Assembly: GCA_934351445.1 (NCBI GenBank)
Contig: CAKRIZ010000011.1
Span: 1-52,127 of the forward strand
DNA from: an uncultured Eubacterium sp.
Lineage (GTDB): Bacteria; Bacillota; Clostridia; Lachnospirales; Lachnospiraceae
Reading direction: 5' to 3'
DNA: 52,127 nucleotides
Below the pieces are notes generated by a model. That model was given only the letters and a program-made list of their open reading frames with translations, was not told where the DNA came from and did not search any database. Every line of letters starts with the position of its first letter. The first letter of the stretch is position 1. Positions 8,929-17,184 of this stretch are shown in pieces. The position numbers and the translations under genes are program-made.

Positions 8929-9750
8929 TCACTCGTGTCCGGTCTTTGCCACATCCAGTGTTTTGTGCGCAGCCTCAACAATCTGTTCAGGTGACACACC
9001 CGAGTCACATGCAGCCTGTCCATCATTTTTCAAATGTACCAGATACTCAATATTACCCTCCGGCCCTTTGATCGGTGAGAAGGACAGATGCAGCACGGAA
9101 AATCCCAGTTCTCCCGCAAATGCCAGTATTTTCTCAATGACTTCCAGATGCACTGCCTGATCGCGCACAACACCTTTCTTGCCTACCTTTTCCCTGCCTG
9201 CCTCAAACTGTGGCTTGATCAGGCATACCATCTGCGCATCTTCCTTTAACAGTGCCTGCGCCGGACCGAGCACTTTGGTCAGCGAGATGAAGGATACATC
9301 TACCGATGCAAAGTCAAGCGGCTCACCGATATCCTCCGGTGTCACATAACGGATATTTGTCTTTTCCATGCACACGACACGTTCATCCTGACGCAGTTTC
9401 CATGCAAACTGTCCATATCCGACATCCACCGCATATACTCTGGCTGCACCATTTTGCAGCATACAATCGGTAAATCCACCGGTAGAGGCACCGATATCCA
9501 TACACACCATGCCGGTTAAGGTCAATGCAAATTCTTTCATCGCCTTTTCGAGTTTCAATCCGCCGCGGCTCACATAAGCAAGTGTATTGCCACGCACTTC
9601 GATTGGAGCCTGCGTGTCAAATCCAGCTCCTGCCTTGTCCTCTTTCTGCCCATTGACATATACAGTTCCTTCCATGATCATCGCTTTGGCTTTTTCCCTG
9701 GAAGGAGCCAGTCCACGCTGCACAAGCAGCACATCTAAACGTTCTTTCAA
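8929..9750 (-). CDS. tlyA: TlyA family rRNA 2'-O-methyltransferase
   Basis: TlyA family proteins (S4 plus FtsJ-like domain) 2'-O-methylate rRNA; some members were first called hemolysins. The 273-aa protein has an N-terminal S4 RNA-binding domain (about 3-60) with LDVLLVQRGLAPSREKAK, then the SAM motif DIGASTGGFTDCML and lysine/aspartate segments SVDVSFISL and LIKPQFEAGRE. The start is TTG9750, supported by GGGAG 10 nt upstream and by the canonical KERLDVLL N-terminus; the next Met is far inside the S4 domain. It lies 21 bp after dxs. Confidence 0.95.
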   Translation of the reverse strand: MKERLDVLLVQRGLAPSREKAKAMIMEGTVYVNGQKEDKAGAGFDTQAPIEVRGNTLAYVSRGGLKLEKAMKEFALTLTGMVCMDIGASTGGFTDCMLQNGAARVYAVDVGYGQFAWKLRQDERVVCMEKTNIRYVTPEDIGEPLDFASVDVSFISLTKVLGPAQALLKEDAQMVCLIKPQFEAGREKVGKKGVVRDQAVHLEVIEKILAFAGELGFSVLHLSFSPIKGPEGNIEYLVHLKNDGQAACDSGVSPEQIVEAAHKTLDVAKTGHE

Positions 9751-9771
9751 ACCTTATATTCTCCCATATGT

Positions 9772-11739
9772 TTACTTCATACCGATATATTCTACCAGAA
9801 TCCGCTTCAGGATCGACTCTGTATCCAGCCCGACCTCATGATAGAGCTGTTCCACTGTGCCCTGCTCCACGAACTGATCCGGGATCGCAATCTGCAGGAC
9901 GCGGATCGGCTGTCCGGTGTCGGTCAGGTATTGTGTCACCTGCTGTCCGAAACCGCCGGTGATGACATTTTCCTCAAACGTCACGAGCAGTTTATGATCT
10001 GACGACAACGATAACAGCAGTTCCTCATCCAGCGGCTTTGCAAACCGCGCATTGATCAGTGAGCACTGGTAATGCCTGTCTTTTAACTGTTCCCGGACTT
10101 CACGTGCGACCGGTATCATACTGCCATAAGCGAGCAATGCGATCTCTGTCTCATCGTATATGATCTCGCTCTTGCCCAGACGGATCGGTGCACGGAATTC
10201 CTTCCATTCGTCATATGCACTGCCTCTCGGATAGCGCAGCGCAATCGGTCCATCATATTCGAACGCAAACCGCAGCATATCTGCCAGCTCCCACTTGTTT
10301 TTCGGTGCCATGAGTACGATATTCGGTATCGTCATCAGATAGGAAATATCAAAAATACCCTGATGCGTCTCACCGTCACTGCCAACGATCCCCGCGCGGT
10401 CGATCGCAAAGATCACATGCTGATTCTGAAGACACACATCATGTAAGATCTGGTCATACGCGCGCTGCAGGAAAGACGAATACACCGCAAACACCGGTAT
10501 GAGACCTTTCATCGCCAGTCCCGCCGCAAATGTCACTGCATGTTCCTCCGCAATACCCACATCGAAAAAACGCTCCGGAAACTGATTATGGAACCGTTTG
10601 AGTCCCGTGCCCGTCTCCATGGCTGCCGTGATTGCTATGATCCGGTCATTTTCCTTCGCAGCCATATTCATGACAGAGGCAAATACATCCGTATAATCTG
10701 CCTTTGCCTTTTTCTTTTTCGGGAGTCCCGTCTCAATATCGAATGCCCCTGTTCCATGAAATCTCGCCGGATGCCGCTCTGCCGGTGCATAGCCCTTGCC
10801 CTTTTTGGTAATCACATGCACGATCACAGGTCCGTTCACGCGTGCAGCCTTTGTAAATGTACGCACGAGCAGCGGAATATCATGCCCGTCCACCGGTCCG
10901 AGATAGGTCAGCCCCATATTTTCAAAGAGCATGCCCGGTATGAACAGCTGTTTGATACTGCTCTTGGTTCTGCGGATACGGCTGACCATCCGGTTTCCGT
11001 ATACCGGTATCTTCTGCAGTGAATCAAGCACTTCGTTTTTGAATTCCTGATAGCCGTCTGCCGTCCGTATGCTGTCGAGATACTGGGACATGCCTCCGAC
11101 ATTGTGCGAGATCGACATCTCATTGTCATTTAATACAATAATAAAATTCGTGTTGAGCTTGGCCGCATTATTCATCGCTTCAAATGCCATTCCACCAGTG
11201 AGCGCACCATCTCCGATGACCGATATCACCTTATAGTCCCCGCCGTTTAAATCCCTGGCTACAGCCAGCCCCAGTCCGGCAGAGATCGATGTTGAACTGT
11301 GCCCGGTATCAAACGCATCTGCCTGACTCTCCTTACGTTTCGGGAATCCACTCATTCCACCAAATTCCCGCAGGGAATCAAACCCTTCCCGTCTGCCTGT
11401 CAGCAGCTTATGCGTATAACTCTGGTGTCCGACATCCCAGATCAATGCATCCTGCTCCAGGTCAAACGCCAGATGCAGAGCCATCGTCAGTTCTACGACA
11501 CCCAGATTGGATGCGAGATGTCCTCCGTGTTCACTGACCCGTTCTATCAGGAACTCCCGGATCTCCTGCGCCAGTGCATCATAATCACGTGGATGTACCT
11601 GCTTGATATCATTGGTGTGCCTGATATGGTCTAACAGACAGCCATGATGCAGCTGTGCGTTATGCTCTGTGCGCGTATCGCCGGCTGCGTTCTGATTACT
11701 ATTTTTATTTATATGCTTATCTTTATAGTTGAATGCCAT
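9772..11739 (-). CDS. dxs: 1-deoxy-D-xylulose-5-phosphate synthase
   Basis: DXS is a thiamine-diphosphate enzyme that condenses pyruvate and glyceraldehyde-3-phosphate, the first step of the MEP isoprenoid pathway. The 655-aa protein has ThDP motif GDGALTGGMAFEAMNNA and LNDNEM. The transketolase pyrimidine domain includes GIAEEHAVTFAAGLA, and the C-terminal domain has ALRYPRG and FEENVITGGFGQQV. Compared with typical members (about 620 aa) it carries about 30 extra hydrophilic residues before the usual LLDHI start. ATG11739 is nevertheless supported by GGGAGG 8 nt upstream. It lies between ispA and tlyA, so MEP substrate supply and prenyl chain building are co-transcribed. Confidence 0.97.
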   Translation of the reverse strand: MAFNYKDKHINKNSNQNAAGDTRTEHNAQLHHGCLLDHIRHTNDIKQVHPRDYDALAQEIREFLIERVSEHGGHLASNLGVVELTMALHLAFDLEQDALIWDVGHQSYTHKLLTGRREGFDSLREFGGMSGFPKRKESQADAFDTGHSSTSISAGLGLAVARDLNGGDYKVISVIGDGALTGGMAFEAMNNAAKLNTNFIIVLNDNEMSISHNVGGMSQYLDSIRTADGYQEFKNEVLDSLQKIPVYGNRMVSRIRRTKSSIKQLFIPGMLFENMGLTYLGPVDGHDIPLLVRTFTKAARVNGPVIVHVITKKGKGYAPAERHPARFHGTGAFDIETGLPKKKKAKADYTDVFASVMNMAAKENDRIIAITAAMETGTGLKRFHNQFPERFFDVGIAEEHAVTFAAGLAMKGLIPVFAVYSSFLQRAYDQILHDVCLQNQHVIFAIDRAGIVGSDGETHQGIFDISYLMTIPNIVLMAPKNKWELADMLRFAFEYDGPIALRYPRGSAYDEWKEFRAPIRLGKSEIIYDETEIALLAYGSMIPVAREVREQLKDRHYQCSLINARFAKPLDEELLLSLSSDHKLLVTFEENVITGGFGQQVTQYLTDTGQPIRVLQIAIPDQFVEQGTVEQLYHEVGLDTESILKRILVEYIGMK

Positions 11740-11764
11740 CCTGACATCCTCCCATGATTGTTCT

Positions 11765-12682
11765 TTAATGATTGCGTACTGTCAGCATCTGCACCAGCTC
11801 CTCCAGGAACTTTGTATCACCCGGCAGATGCTGTAAAATATCGACAGCCTGTGCAGATAACCGCTGCACCTCACACACAGATGCCTCCATGCCACGAAGT
11901 GTAACATACGTCGTCTTGTCATTTCTGGCATCACTGCCGATCGGCTTGCCGAGCACCTCCTGCGTGCTTGTGATATCTAAAATGTCGTCCTGTATCTGGA
12001 AGGCGATGCCCACCGCACGTGCGGCCTGCTCCATCTGCCCAATCTGTGTATCATCTGCACCTGCAAGGATTGCCCCGATCATAAGCGCCGCCTCGATCAG
12101 CGCTGCCGTCTTGAGCGTATGTATCTGCAGGATCTTGTCCAACGTCATTCCCGGCTGACCCTCAGATTCCACATCGATCACCTGTCCACCGAGCATACCA
12201 TAGACGCCAGCCTTATTTGCCAGTACCTGCAAGGCATACGCTGCACGTGCTGCGTCCGCCGGATCTCTCACCTGATCAAATGCCTTTGCTGCAGTCTCGA
12301 ACGCATACGTGAGCAGCCCATCGCCTGCCAGTATACCCATTGCTTCACCGTATTTTGCATGTGTCGTGAGTTTTCCCCTCCGATAGCGGTCGTTATCCAT
12401 AGCGGGAAGATCATCATGCACGAGCGAATACGTATGTATCATCTCGATCGCAGCCGCAAACGGCTCTACGACTGTACCATCTCCACCAAATAGCCGATAA
12501 CTCTCCAGCATCAGAACCGGCCGCAGACGTTTGCCTCCCACCAGTACACTGTATTCCATGGCCTCCAGCACGGTCTGCTGCATCCCATCCACCGGTGGCA
12601 GATACTTTTTTATCATCTGCTCTGCCCGCGCCACATCCTGCTGCAGCTGCCCTTCTGCGCCCATATGGTTCTCATGATTCAT
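11765..12682 (-). CDS. ispA: Polyprenyl synthetase (farnesyl diphosphate synthase type)
   Basis: This enzyme builds farnesyl (or geranylgeranyl) diphosphate from IPP and DMAPP. First aspartate-rich motif: DDLPAMD, with the two-residue insertion typical of IspA; second motif QDDILD. I chose ATG12682 (305 aa), overlapping the xseB stop by 11 nt, with GGAGG 11 nt upstream. A longer frame to 12766 would overlap xseB by 95 nt and add 28 atypical residues. The chain length of the product cannot be read from sequence alone. Neighbours are xseB upstream and dxs downstream. Confidence 0.93.
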   Translation of the reverse strand: MNHENHMGAEGQLQQDVARAEQMIKKYLPPVDGMQQTVLEAMEYSVLVGGKRLRPVLMLESYRLFGGDGTVVEPFAAAIEMIHTYSLVHDDLPAMDNDRYRRGKLTTHAKYGEAMGILAGDGLLTYAFETAAKAFDQVRDPADAARAAYALQVLANKAGVYGMLGGQVIDVESEGQPGMTLDKILQIHTLKTAALIEAALMIGAILAGADDTQIGQMEQAARAVGIAFQIQDDILDITSTQEVLGKPIGSDARNDKTTYVTLRGMEASVCEVQRLSAQAVDILQHLPGDTKFLEELVQMLTVRNH

Positions 12683-12941
12683 CAATATGTCCGCCTCCGA
12701 TCTCATTGTCTGCTCCGTCATCAACGGCATCCTCCCTGTCAAACAAGTCCAGTCCCCCGTCCTCATTCATCACGAGCATTTTTTTCTCGACCTGATCGAT
12801 CCTCGCATTACATGCACGGATGATCTGCATTCCCTGCTCATAAGCTGCAAACGCATCCTCCAATGCGATCTGCGGTTCCTCCAATCTGGCTACGATCGTC
12901 TCTGCCTGCGCAAATAATTCTTCCAGACTCACTTCCTGCAT
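12672..12941 (-). CDS. xseB: Exodeoxyribonuclease VII small subunit
   Basis: XseB helices pack on XseA to form the processive single-strand-DNA exonuclease VII. The 89-aa protein has the family core: LEELFAQAETIVARLEEPQ and LEDAFAAYEQGMQIIRAC. These are followed by an acidic tail (residues 60-89) slightly longer than usual. It overlaps the end of xseA by 13 nt and the start of ispA by 11 nt, so translation of the three is probably coupled. Confidence 0.95.
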   Translation of the reverse strand: MQEVSLEELFAQAETIVARLEEPQIALEDAFAAYEQGMQIIRACNARIDQVEKKMLVMNEDGGLDLFDREDAVDDGADNEIGGGHIDES

Positions 12942-14134
12942 TGTTTTTCCTCCACACGGGTTTTCACATCCCCATCCAGCATGTGTAATGTCAGTACCAT
13001 ACCGGTCTCTATCCGTTCAAAATCATTGACAATATTGCCCTGTTCATCCGTCACAAGCGAATACCCCGCAGACAGCTTGCGCAGCGGTGAACCGGATTCC
13101 AGCCGCTGTGCCAGAAGCTGCATCCGATGTCTGGCTTCTGACAGCAGCTGTTCCATCCGCTTTGTCATGCGGTCCTCCAGATCCATTATATACTGCAGCC
13201 GCATGTTCAGCTGGTTTTCCGGACTCGCATACTTCATCTGCAGAGTCAGTGACTCCAGCCGGCTGCGAAGCTGCGCGATCTGCCCACGCATCAACTGATC
13301 CATCTGAAGCCTCAGATCCTCAATATGACCATGCGCCGTATCCAGCTTCCACACTGCCAGCTCAGCCGCTGCCGAAGGTGTCGGCGCACGCAGGTCTGCC
13401 ACATAATCGATCAGTGTCGTATCCGTCTCATGTCCGACTGCCGAGATGACCGGTATCGAACAGTCAAATACTGCCCGCGCTACCGCCTCCTCATTAAATG
13501 CCCACAGATCCTCGATTGATCCACCGCCGCGCCCAACGATCATCACGTCTACGCCCAGCTGTTCCAACGCATGGATGCCGTTTATAATACTCGCCACCGC
13601 GCCATCCCCCTGTACGAGTGCCGGGTACAATATGAGCTGTACGGTTGGATTCCTCCTGGATGCAATCGTTTGAATATCACGGATCGCCGCGCCGGTCGGT
13701 GCGGTGACGATACCAATCGTGCGTGCATATGCGGGAACCGGCCGCTTGTACTCCGGTGCAAACATTCCCATCTCCGCGAGTTCCCTCTTGAGCTGCTCCA
13801 GCCGCACATAGCGCTCCCCGACACCATCCAGTGAGATCTCTCTGGCATAGAGCTGGTATTTTCCGTCACGCTCATACACCTGCACAGAACCGCTTACGAT
13901 CACATTATCACCTTCCTTCATACGGAAGGTGAGTCCGCGCCGGTTTCCCGCAAACATCACACATGCAATCGCTCCTGCCGTATCCTTGAGCGTAAAATAT
14001 ATATGCCCCGATGCGTGGTATTTGCAATTGGACACCTCGCCGCGCACCAGGATCCGCTCCAACAGGAAATCCTGTGCAAACATATTTTTAATATATTGAT
14101 TTACCTGCCCAACGGAATATACATTTCTTTTCAT
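12929..14134 (-). CDS. xseA: Exodeoxyribonuclease VII large subunit
   Basis: XseA is the catalytic subunit of exonuclease VII. The 401-aa protein begins with an OB-fold (about 1-100; ILVRGEVSNCKYHASGHIYF). A catalytic domain follows with IGIVTAPTGAAIRDI, VGRGGGSIEDLWAFNEE and SAVGHETDTTLIDYVADLRAPTPSAAAE, then a coiled-coil region (about 280-360). Start ATG14134 has only a weak ribosome site. A better one (AAGGA) precedes a five-codon open frame (14131-14148) whose TGA overlaps this ATG, suggesting re-initiation. The 3' end overlaps xseB. Confidence 0.96.
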   Translation of the reverse strand: MKRNVYSVGQVNQYIKNMFAQDFLLERILVRGEVSNCKYHASGHIYFTLKDTAGAIACVMFAGNRRGLTFRMKEGDNVIVSGSVQVYERDGKYQLYAREISLDGVGERYVRLEQLKRELAEMGMFAPEYKRPVPAYARTIGIVTAPTGAAIRDIQTIASRRNPTVQLILYPALVQGDGAVASIINGIHALEQLGVDVMIVGRGGGSIEDLWAFNEEAVARAVFDCSIPVISAVGHETDTTLIDYVADLRAPTPSAAAELAVWKLDTAHGHIEDLRLQMDQLMRGQIAQLRSRLESLTLQMKYASPENQLNMRLQYIMDLEDRMTKRMEQLLSEARHRMQLLAQRLESGSPLRKLSAGYSLVTDEQGNIVNDFERIETGMVLTLHMLDGDVKTRVEEKQCRK

Positions 14135-14148
14135 AAATTTCTTTTCAT
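14131..14148 (-). CDS. Five-codon leader ORF (MKRNL) before xseA
   Basis: A 15-bp direct repeat TTTATGAAAAGAAAT places an extra ATG at 14148 with AAGGA 5 nt upstream. It reads M-K-R-N-L and stops at TGA overlapping the xseA ATG. The peptide copies the first four residues of XseA (MKRN), as expected from a local duplication. It probably acts only as a translation-coupling leader, if at all. Confidence 0.4.
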   Translation of the reverse strand: MKRNL

Positions 14149-14171
14149 AAATTCCTTTTCACAAACGCCAC

Positions 14172-14567
14172 TTATGCGATACGTGCCAGCACACCATTGA
14201 CAAAAGCAGGCGAATTATCCTCTCCATAAGCCTTGGCCAATTCCACTGCCTCGTTGATCGCTACTCCGGTCGGCACGCCTTCCTCGAATTTCATCTCATA
14301 GACCGCCAGACGGATCAAGGTGAGTTCCACCTTTGCCATACGGCTCGTCTTCCAGTTCGTCGCACTGGCATCAATGATCTCATCGATCTCTGTCAGATGC
14401 GCCAGAAGATCCTCTACCTTGTGTTCAATATAAGCGCGGTCCTTCTCGCCCGCCTGATCCAGCGCATCCATAAACAGCCGCAGCTGTTCCGGGATCTCCT
14501 CCTCGGTATGGAATTCTACGCGGAATACCATTTTAAAAATCAATTCTCTGATTTCTCGTCTTGTCAT
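14172..14567 (-). CDS. nusB: Transcription antitermination factor NusB
   Basis: NusB with NusE (S10) binds boxA RNA and supports rRNA antitermination. The 131-aa all-helical protein has the family signature MTRREIRELIFKMVFRVEF at the start. The conserved middle is WKTSRMAKVELTLIRLAVYEM, and the C-terminus AINEAVELAKAYGEDNSPAFVNGVL. GGGAG precedes ATG14567. It is the first gene after the asp23 terminator and leads the xseA-xseB-ispA-dxs run. Confidence 0.96.
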   Translation of the reverse strand: MTRREIRELIFKMVFRVEFHTEEEIPEQLRLFMDALDQAGEKDRAYIEHKVEDLLAHLTEIDEIIDASATNWKTSRMAKVELTLIRLAVYEMKFEEGVPTGVAINEAVELAKAYGEDNSPAFVNGVLARIA

Positions 14568-14611
14568 TTATGCTCTCCCTTTTACTGTTTCGAGTCATTG
14601 ATTCATCGTGT

Positions 14612-14645
14612 AAAAAATGAGTGTCTGTGTATTCACAGACACTCA
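14612..14645 (-). terminator. Terminator of asp23
   Basis: A perfect 12-bp stem (14618-14629 with 14634-14645, loop TATT) is followed on the minus strand by U6 (14612-14617). It separates asp23 from nusB. Confidence 0.85.
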
Positions 14646-14664
14646 GGTGCCGCTTTGTCTGACT

Positions 14665-15042
14665 CTAGTTTGTATCCGTCATATCTACGCTTGCAATCCG
14701 CACATTGATCGTTCCTACCTCAAGCCCGGTCATCGTCTCGATTGCAGTGCGCACACGCTCCTGCACATTTCCGGATACTTCCGGGATGGCATAACCATAT
14801 CTGATATTCAGATTTACGTCAACAGTCACAATGCCATCCAGCACTTCTACGCGAATTCCCTTTGCCAGATTTTTAATACCTGTCTTGGCAACAATCTCAT
14901 TTGTAATGTTGCCTGCCATGGATGCGACTCCCTCTACTTCTGTCGCTGCCAGCCCTGCAATGATTGATACCACGTCGTCTGCCACACGGATCACACCCAT
15001 CTGGTCTTCTTTTATTTTTAATGATTTGCGTTTTTCTTCCAT
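14665..15042 (-). CDS. Asp23/Gls24 family envelope stress response protein
   Basis: Asp23/Gls24 (DUF322) proteins are abundant, membrane-associated proteins linked to alkaline and cell-envelope stress; the exact role is unsettled. The 125-aa protein has the family core GVIRVADDVVSIIAGLAATEVEGV, here at about residues 17-40. The strand pattern VEVLDGIVTVDVNLNIRYG follows, with IPEVSGNVQERVRTAIETMTGL. GGAGG precedes ATG15042. It has its own promoter (15110-15138) and a terminator, so it is monocistronic, although it always sits near nusB in related genomes. Confidence 0.92.
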   Translation of the reverse strand: MEEKRKSLKIKEDQMGVIRVADDVVSIIAGLAATEVEGVASMAGNITNEIVAKTGIKNLAKGIRVEVLDGIVTVDVNLNIRYGYAIPEVSGNVQERVRTAIETMTGLEVGTINVRIASVDMTDTN

Positions 15043-15109
15043 GTTGTATAACCTCCTGCTTCATTCCGAATAGCTACCGTCTATCCATAGCTGTCCCCAT
15101 TCTCACATC

Positions 15110-15138
15110 ATTTTACACCATCCGGAACTAAATAACAA
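15110..15138 (-). promoter_or_regulatory. Sigma-A promoter of asp23
   Basis: On the minus strand TTGTTA (15133-15138) is followed after 17 nt by TAAAAT (15110-15115). Confidence 0.55.
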
Positions 15139-15156
15139 GCAAAACGTGTGCCATGC

Positions 15157-15185
15157 TTGCAGAACCTGCAAAAAATGTATATACT
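15157..15185 (+). promoter_or_regulatory. Sigma-A promoter of the gene at 15253
   Basis: TTGCAG (15157-15162) is followed after 17 nt by TATACT (15180-15185). The expected start near 15192 falls at the beginning of the palindrome 15188-15221. Confidence 0.65.
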
Positions 15186-15187
15186 GG

Positions 15188-15221
15188 TAACAGTTCAGCC
15201 ATGGCGCGGGCTGAACTGTTA
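15188..15221 (+). repeat. Palindrome at the predicted 5' end of an mRNA
   Basis: TAACAGTTCAGCC (15188-15200) and GGCTGAACTGTTA (15209-15221) form a perfect 13-bp stem with an 8-nt loop. The outer motif GTAACAGTTCAG matches the terminal repeat GTAACTGTTCAG of the 142-bp element at 41193-41334 with one change. There is no T tract, so it is not a terminator. Confidence 0.8.
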
Positions 15222-15252
15222 GATATATTTTTGCAACCGAAAGGAGTCCACC

Positions 15253-15558
15253 ATGGTTCAACGAAGTGACCTGTTCCATCTGTCATTTTATAAAAAAACA
15301 CATTTTACCGGCAGTTGTGAGGGTATGCGCTACTATATTACCAAAGCCAGCGCATCCGATGCAGAAGATGCACCGGATGTACTGCGTGCGACCGTCTATC
15401 CGGAGCCGTACAACTTCGAACATACGCCGGACGAGGACAAGACATCCGCAGATTTTCCATTTTCTGAGGAGGGGCTGGATCTCGCCTGCGAATGGCTGAA
15501 CGAACAATATGAATCACGCAGTGAATACTGGCAGCTTTGTCTGCACGCAGATCTCTGA
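15253..15558 (+). CDS. Conserved small protein of unknown function (101 aa)
   Basis: A soluble 101-aa protein. It has the segment FYKKTHFTGSCEGMRYYI near the start, a PEPYNFEHTPDEDK middle, and an acidic end FPFSEEGLDLACEWLNEQY. I recall similar short proteins in Lachnospiraceae, always unannotated. AAAGGAG precedes ATG15253 by 7 nt. A good promoter lies at 15157-15185, and the leader starts with a palindrome. It is followed after 30 bp by a small membrane protein that ends at a terminator, so the two form one unit. Confidence 0.75.
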   Translation: MVQRSDLFHLSFYKKTHFTGSCEGMRYYITKASASDAEDAPDVLRATVYPEPYNFEHTPDEDKTSADFPFSEEGLDLACEWLNEQYESRSEYWQLCLHADL

Positions 15559-15588
15559 TACCGCACTACACCTGAAAGGAGCATTTTT

Positions 15589-15783
15589 ATGAAAAAGGTA
15601 AAACAAATCCTCGCTATCATCGGCTGTATACTCCTCGTGTCTATGTATGTAGTCACGCTCGTACTCGCCGTCACAGATGATCCGAATACAATGAATGCAT
15701 TCCGTGCTTCGATCTACTGTACGATCATTGTACCGGTACTGATCTGGGCATACAGCTTCATTTACAAACTACTAAAAAAATAA
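15589..15783 (+). CDS. Small two-pass membrane protein (64 aa)
   Basis: The 64-aa protein has two hydrophobic helices (about residues 7-28 and 41-60) joined by a short polar loop DDPNTMNAF, and a basic C-terminus. AAAGGAG lies 7 nt before ATG15589. I do not know its function. It is the second gene of the 15253-15783 unit and shares a bidirectional terminator with convergent purA. Confidence 0.7.
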   Translation: MKKVKQILAIIGCILLVSMYVVTLVLAVTDDPNTMNAFRASIYCTIIVPVLIWAYSFIYKLLKK

Positions 15784-15808
15784 CACGCATAACGCGTGTT
15801 ATTTTTTT
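15774..15808. terminator. Bidirectional terminator between the 64-aa gene and purA
   Basis: AATAACACGC (15779-15788) pairs with GCGTGTTATT (15794-15803), with T7 on one side (15802-15808) and an A tract (15774-15780) on the other. It serves both converging genes. Confidence 0.9.
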
Positions 15809-15825
15809 GCATTTATATTAGAATT

Positions 15826-17115
15826 CTATTTTAAAGCTGACGTTCTGTAAATGATGTCCTCTCTGCCCGGTCCGTTGGATACCATTGTGATCGGGTATCC
15901 GATATGCTGCTCGATAAATTCAATATATTTACGGCAGTTTTCCGGCAGTTCTTCATAGCTTCTGATTCCCTGAATATCGCATTTCCATCCGGGCAGCACC
16001 TCGATGACGGGCTTTGCCTTTTTCAATCTTGCGGTAACCGGGAAATCTGTCGTCACTTCACCGTCGATCTCATAACCGGTACATACAGGGATCTCATCGA
16101 GATAGCCCAGTGCATCTACAACGGTCAGAACCACGTCAGTCGTTCCCTGCAGACGGCAGCCATATTTGCTGGCTACACAATCAAACCAGCCGACGCGTCT
16201 GGGTCTTCCGGTCGTAGCACCGTATTCTCCGCCATCTCCACCGTGGTTTCTCAGCAGATCTGCTTCCTCACCAAAGATCTCGCTGACGAACTCGCCTGCA
16301 CCGACTGCTGATGAATATGCCTTGACAACTGTCACAATCTGCTTGATCTCATACGGCGGGATACCTGCTCCGATCGCACCGTAAGCAGCCAGCGTAGAGG
16401 AAGATGTAACCATCGGGTAGATACCATGGTCGGGATCTTTCATCGTTCCAAGCTGTCCCTCTAAAAGAATCGTCTTATTCTCCTTTAATGCCTCTGCCAG
16501 ATATGCGGATACATCGCATACATACGGCTCGATCATCTCACGGTAACTGTGCAGCTCCTCTAACAGCTCCTCCGGCTTGATCGCAGGTTTGTGATACAGA
16601 TGCTCTAAAATCACGTTCTTCTGCTCACAGATGCGCGCTACCTTCTCCTTTAACAGATCCTCATCAAACAACTCACTGACCTGAAAACCGATCTTGGCAT
16701 ATTTATCTGAATAAAAAGGTGCAATACCGGATTTTGTTGATCCGAAGGATTTGCCGCCCAGACGTTCCTCCTCATACTGATCAAACAATACATGGTATGA
16801 CATTACCATCTGCGCACGATCCGATACGAGGATCTTCGGTGTCGGCACACCCTTTGATGTAATATCCCTGATCTCGTTAAAGAGCTTCTTCACATCCAGA
16901 GCCACACCATTTCCGATAATGCTCGTCGTATGGTCATAGAACACACCGCTGGGCAATGTATGTAATGCAAACTTGCCATAATTATTTTTGATTGTATGAC
17001 CTGCGTTTGCTCCGCCCTGGAAACGAATGATAATATCCGCATCCTTTGCAAGCATATCGGTAATCTTACCTTTACCTTCGTCTCCCCAGTTTGCTCCTAC
17101 TACTGCTTTAACCAT
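15826..17115 (-). CDS. purA: Adenylosuccinate synthetase
   Basis: PurA makes adenylosuccinate from IMP, aspartate and GTP, the first committed step to AMP. The 429-aa protein has GTP-binding GDEGKGK at residues 11-17, catalytic FQGGANAGHTI with the His near 41, and conserved segments LLEGQLGTMKDPDHGIYPMVTSSS (24 residues in sequence, quoted here only as the region around 230) and TGRPRRVGWFD. GGAGG precedes ATG17115. The promoter (17196-17224) is embedded in an 11-bp inverted repeat. A terminator-like hairpin (17146-17173) lies in the leader, so control by a repressor and possibly attenuation is likely. It ends at the bidirectional terminator 15774-15808. Confidence 0.97.
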   Translation of the reverse strand: MVKAVVGANWGDEGKGKITDMLAKDADIIIRFQGGANAGHTIKNNYGKFALHTLPSGVFYDHTTSIIGNGVALDVKKLFNEIRDITSKGVPTPKILVSDRAQMVMSYHVLFDQYEEERLGGKSFGSTKSGIAPFYSDKYAKIGFQVSELFDEDLLKEKVARICEQKNVILEHLYHKPAIKPEELLEELHSYREMIEPYVCDVSAYLAEALKENKTILLEGQLGTMKDPDHGIYPMVTSSSTLAAYGAIGAGIPPYEIKQIVTVVKAYSSAVGAGEFVSEIFGEEADLLRNHGGDGGEYGATTGRPRRVGWFDCVASKYGCRLQGTTDVVLTVVDALGYLDEIPVCTGYEIDGEVTTDFPVTARLKKAKPVIEVLPGWKCDIQGIRSYEELPENCRKYIEFIEQHIGYPITMVSNGPGREDIIYRTSALK

Positions 17116-17145
17116 TTCGGTACCTCCTAATTATTATCAAATAAT

Positions 17146-17173
17146 AAAAAGCAGGTGTAAAAACCTGCTTTTT
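17146..17173 (-). terminator. Intrinsic terminator in the degV-purA gap (purA leader)
   Basis: AAAAAGCAGGT (17146-17156) pairs with ACCTGCTTTTT (17163-17173), followed on the minus strand by a U-rich stretch. It can end degV, but it also lies downstream of the predicted purA promoter, so it would be in the purA leader and could act as an attenuator. Confidence 0.8.
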
Positions 17174-17184
17174 CAATGACCGTT

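Noticed and set aside
12683..12766. Longer ispA start within xseB
   Set aside because: It adds 28 residues absent from the family and has no ribosome site; ATG12682 has GGAGG upstream.
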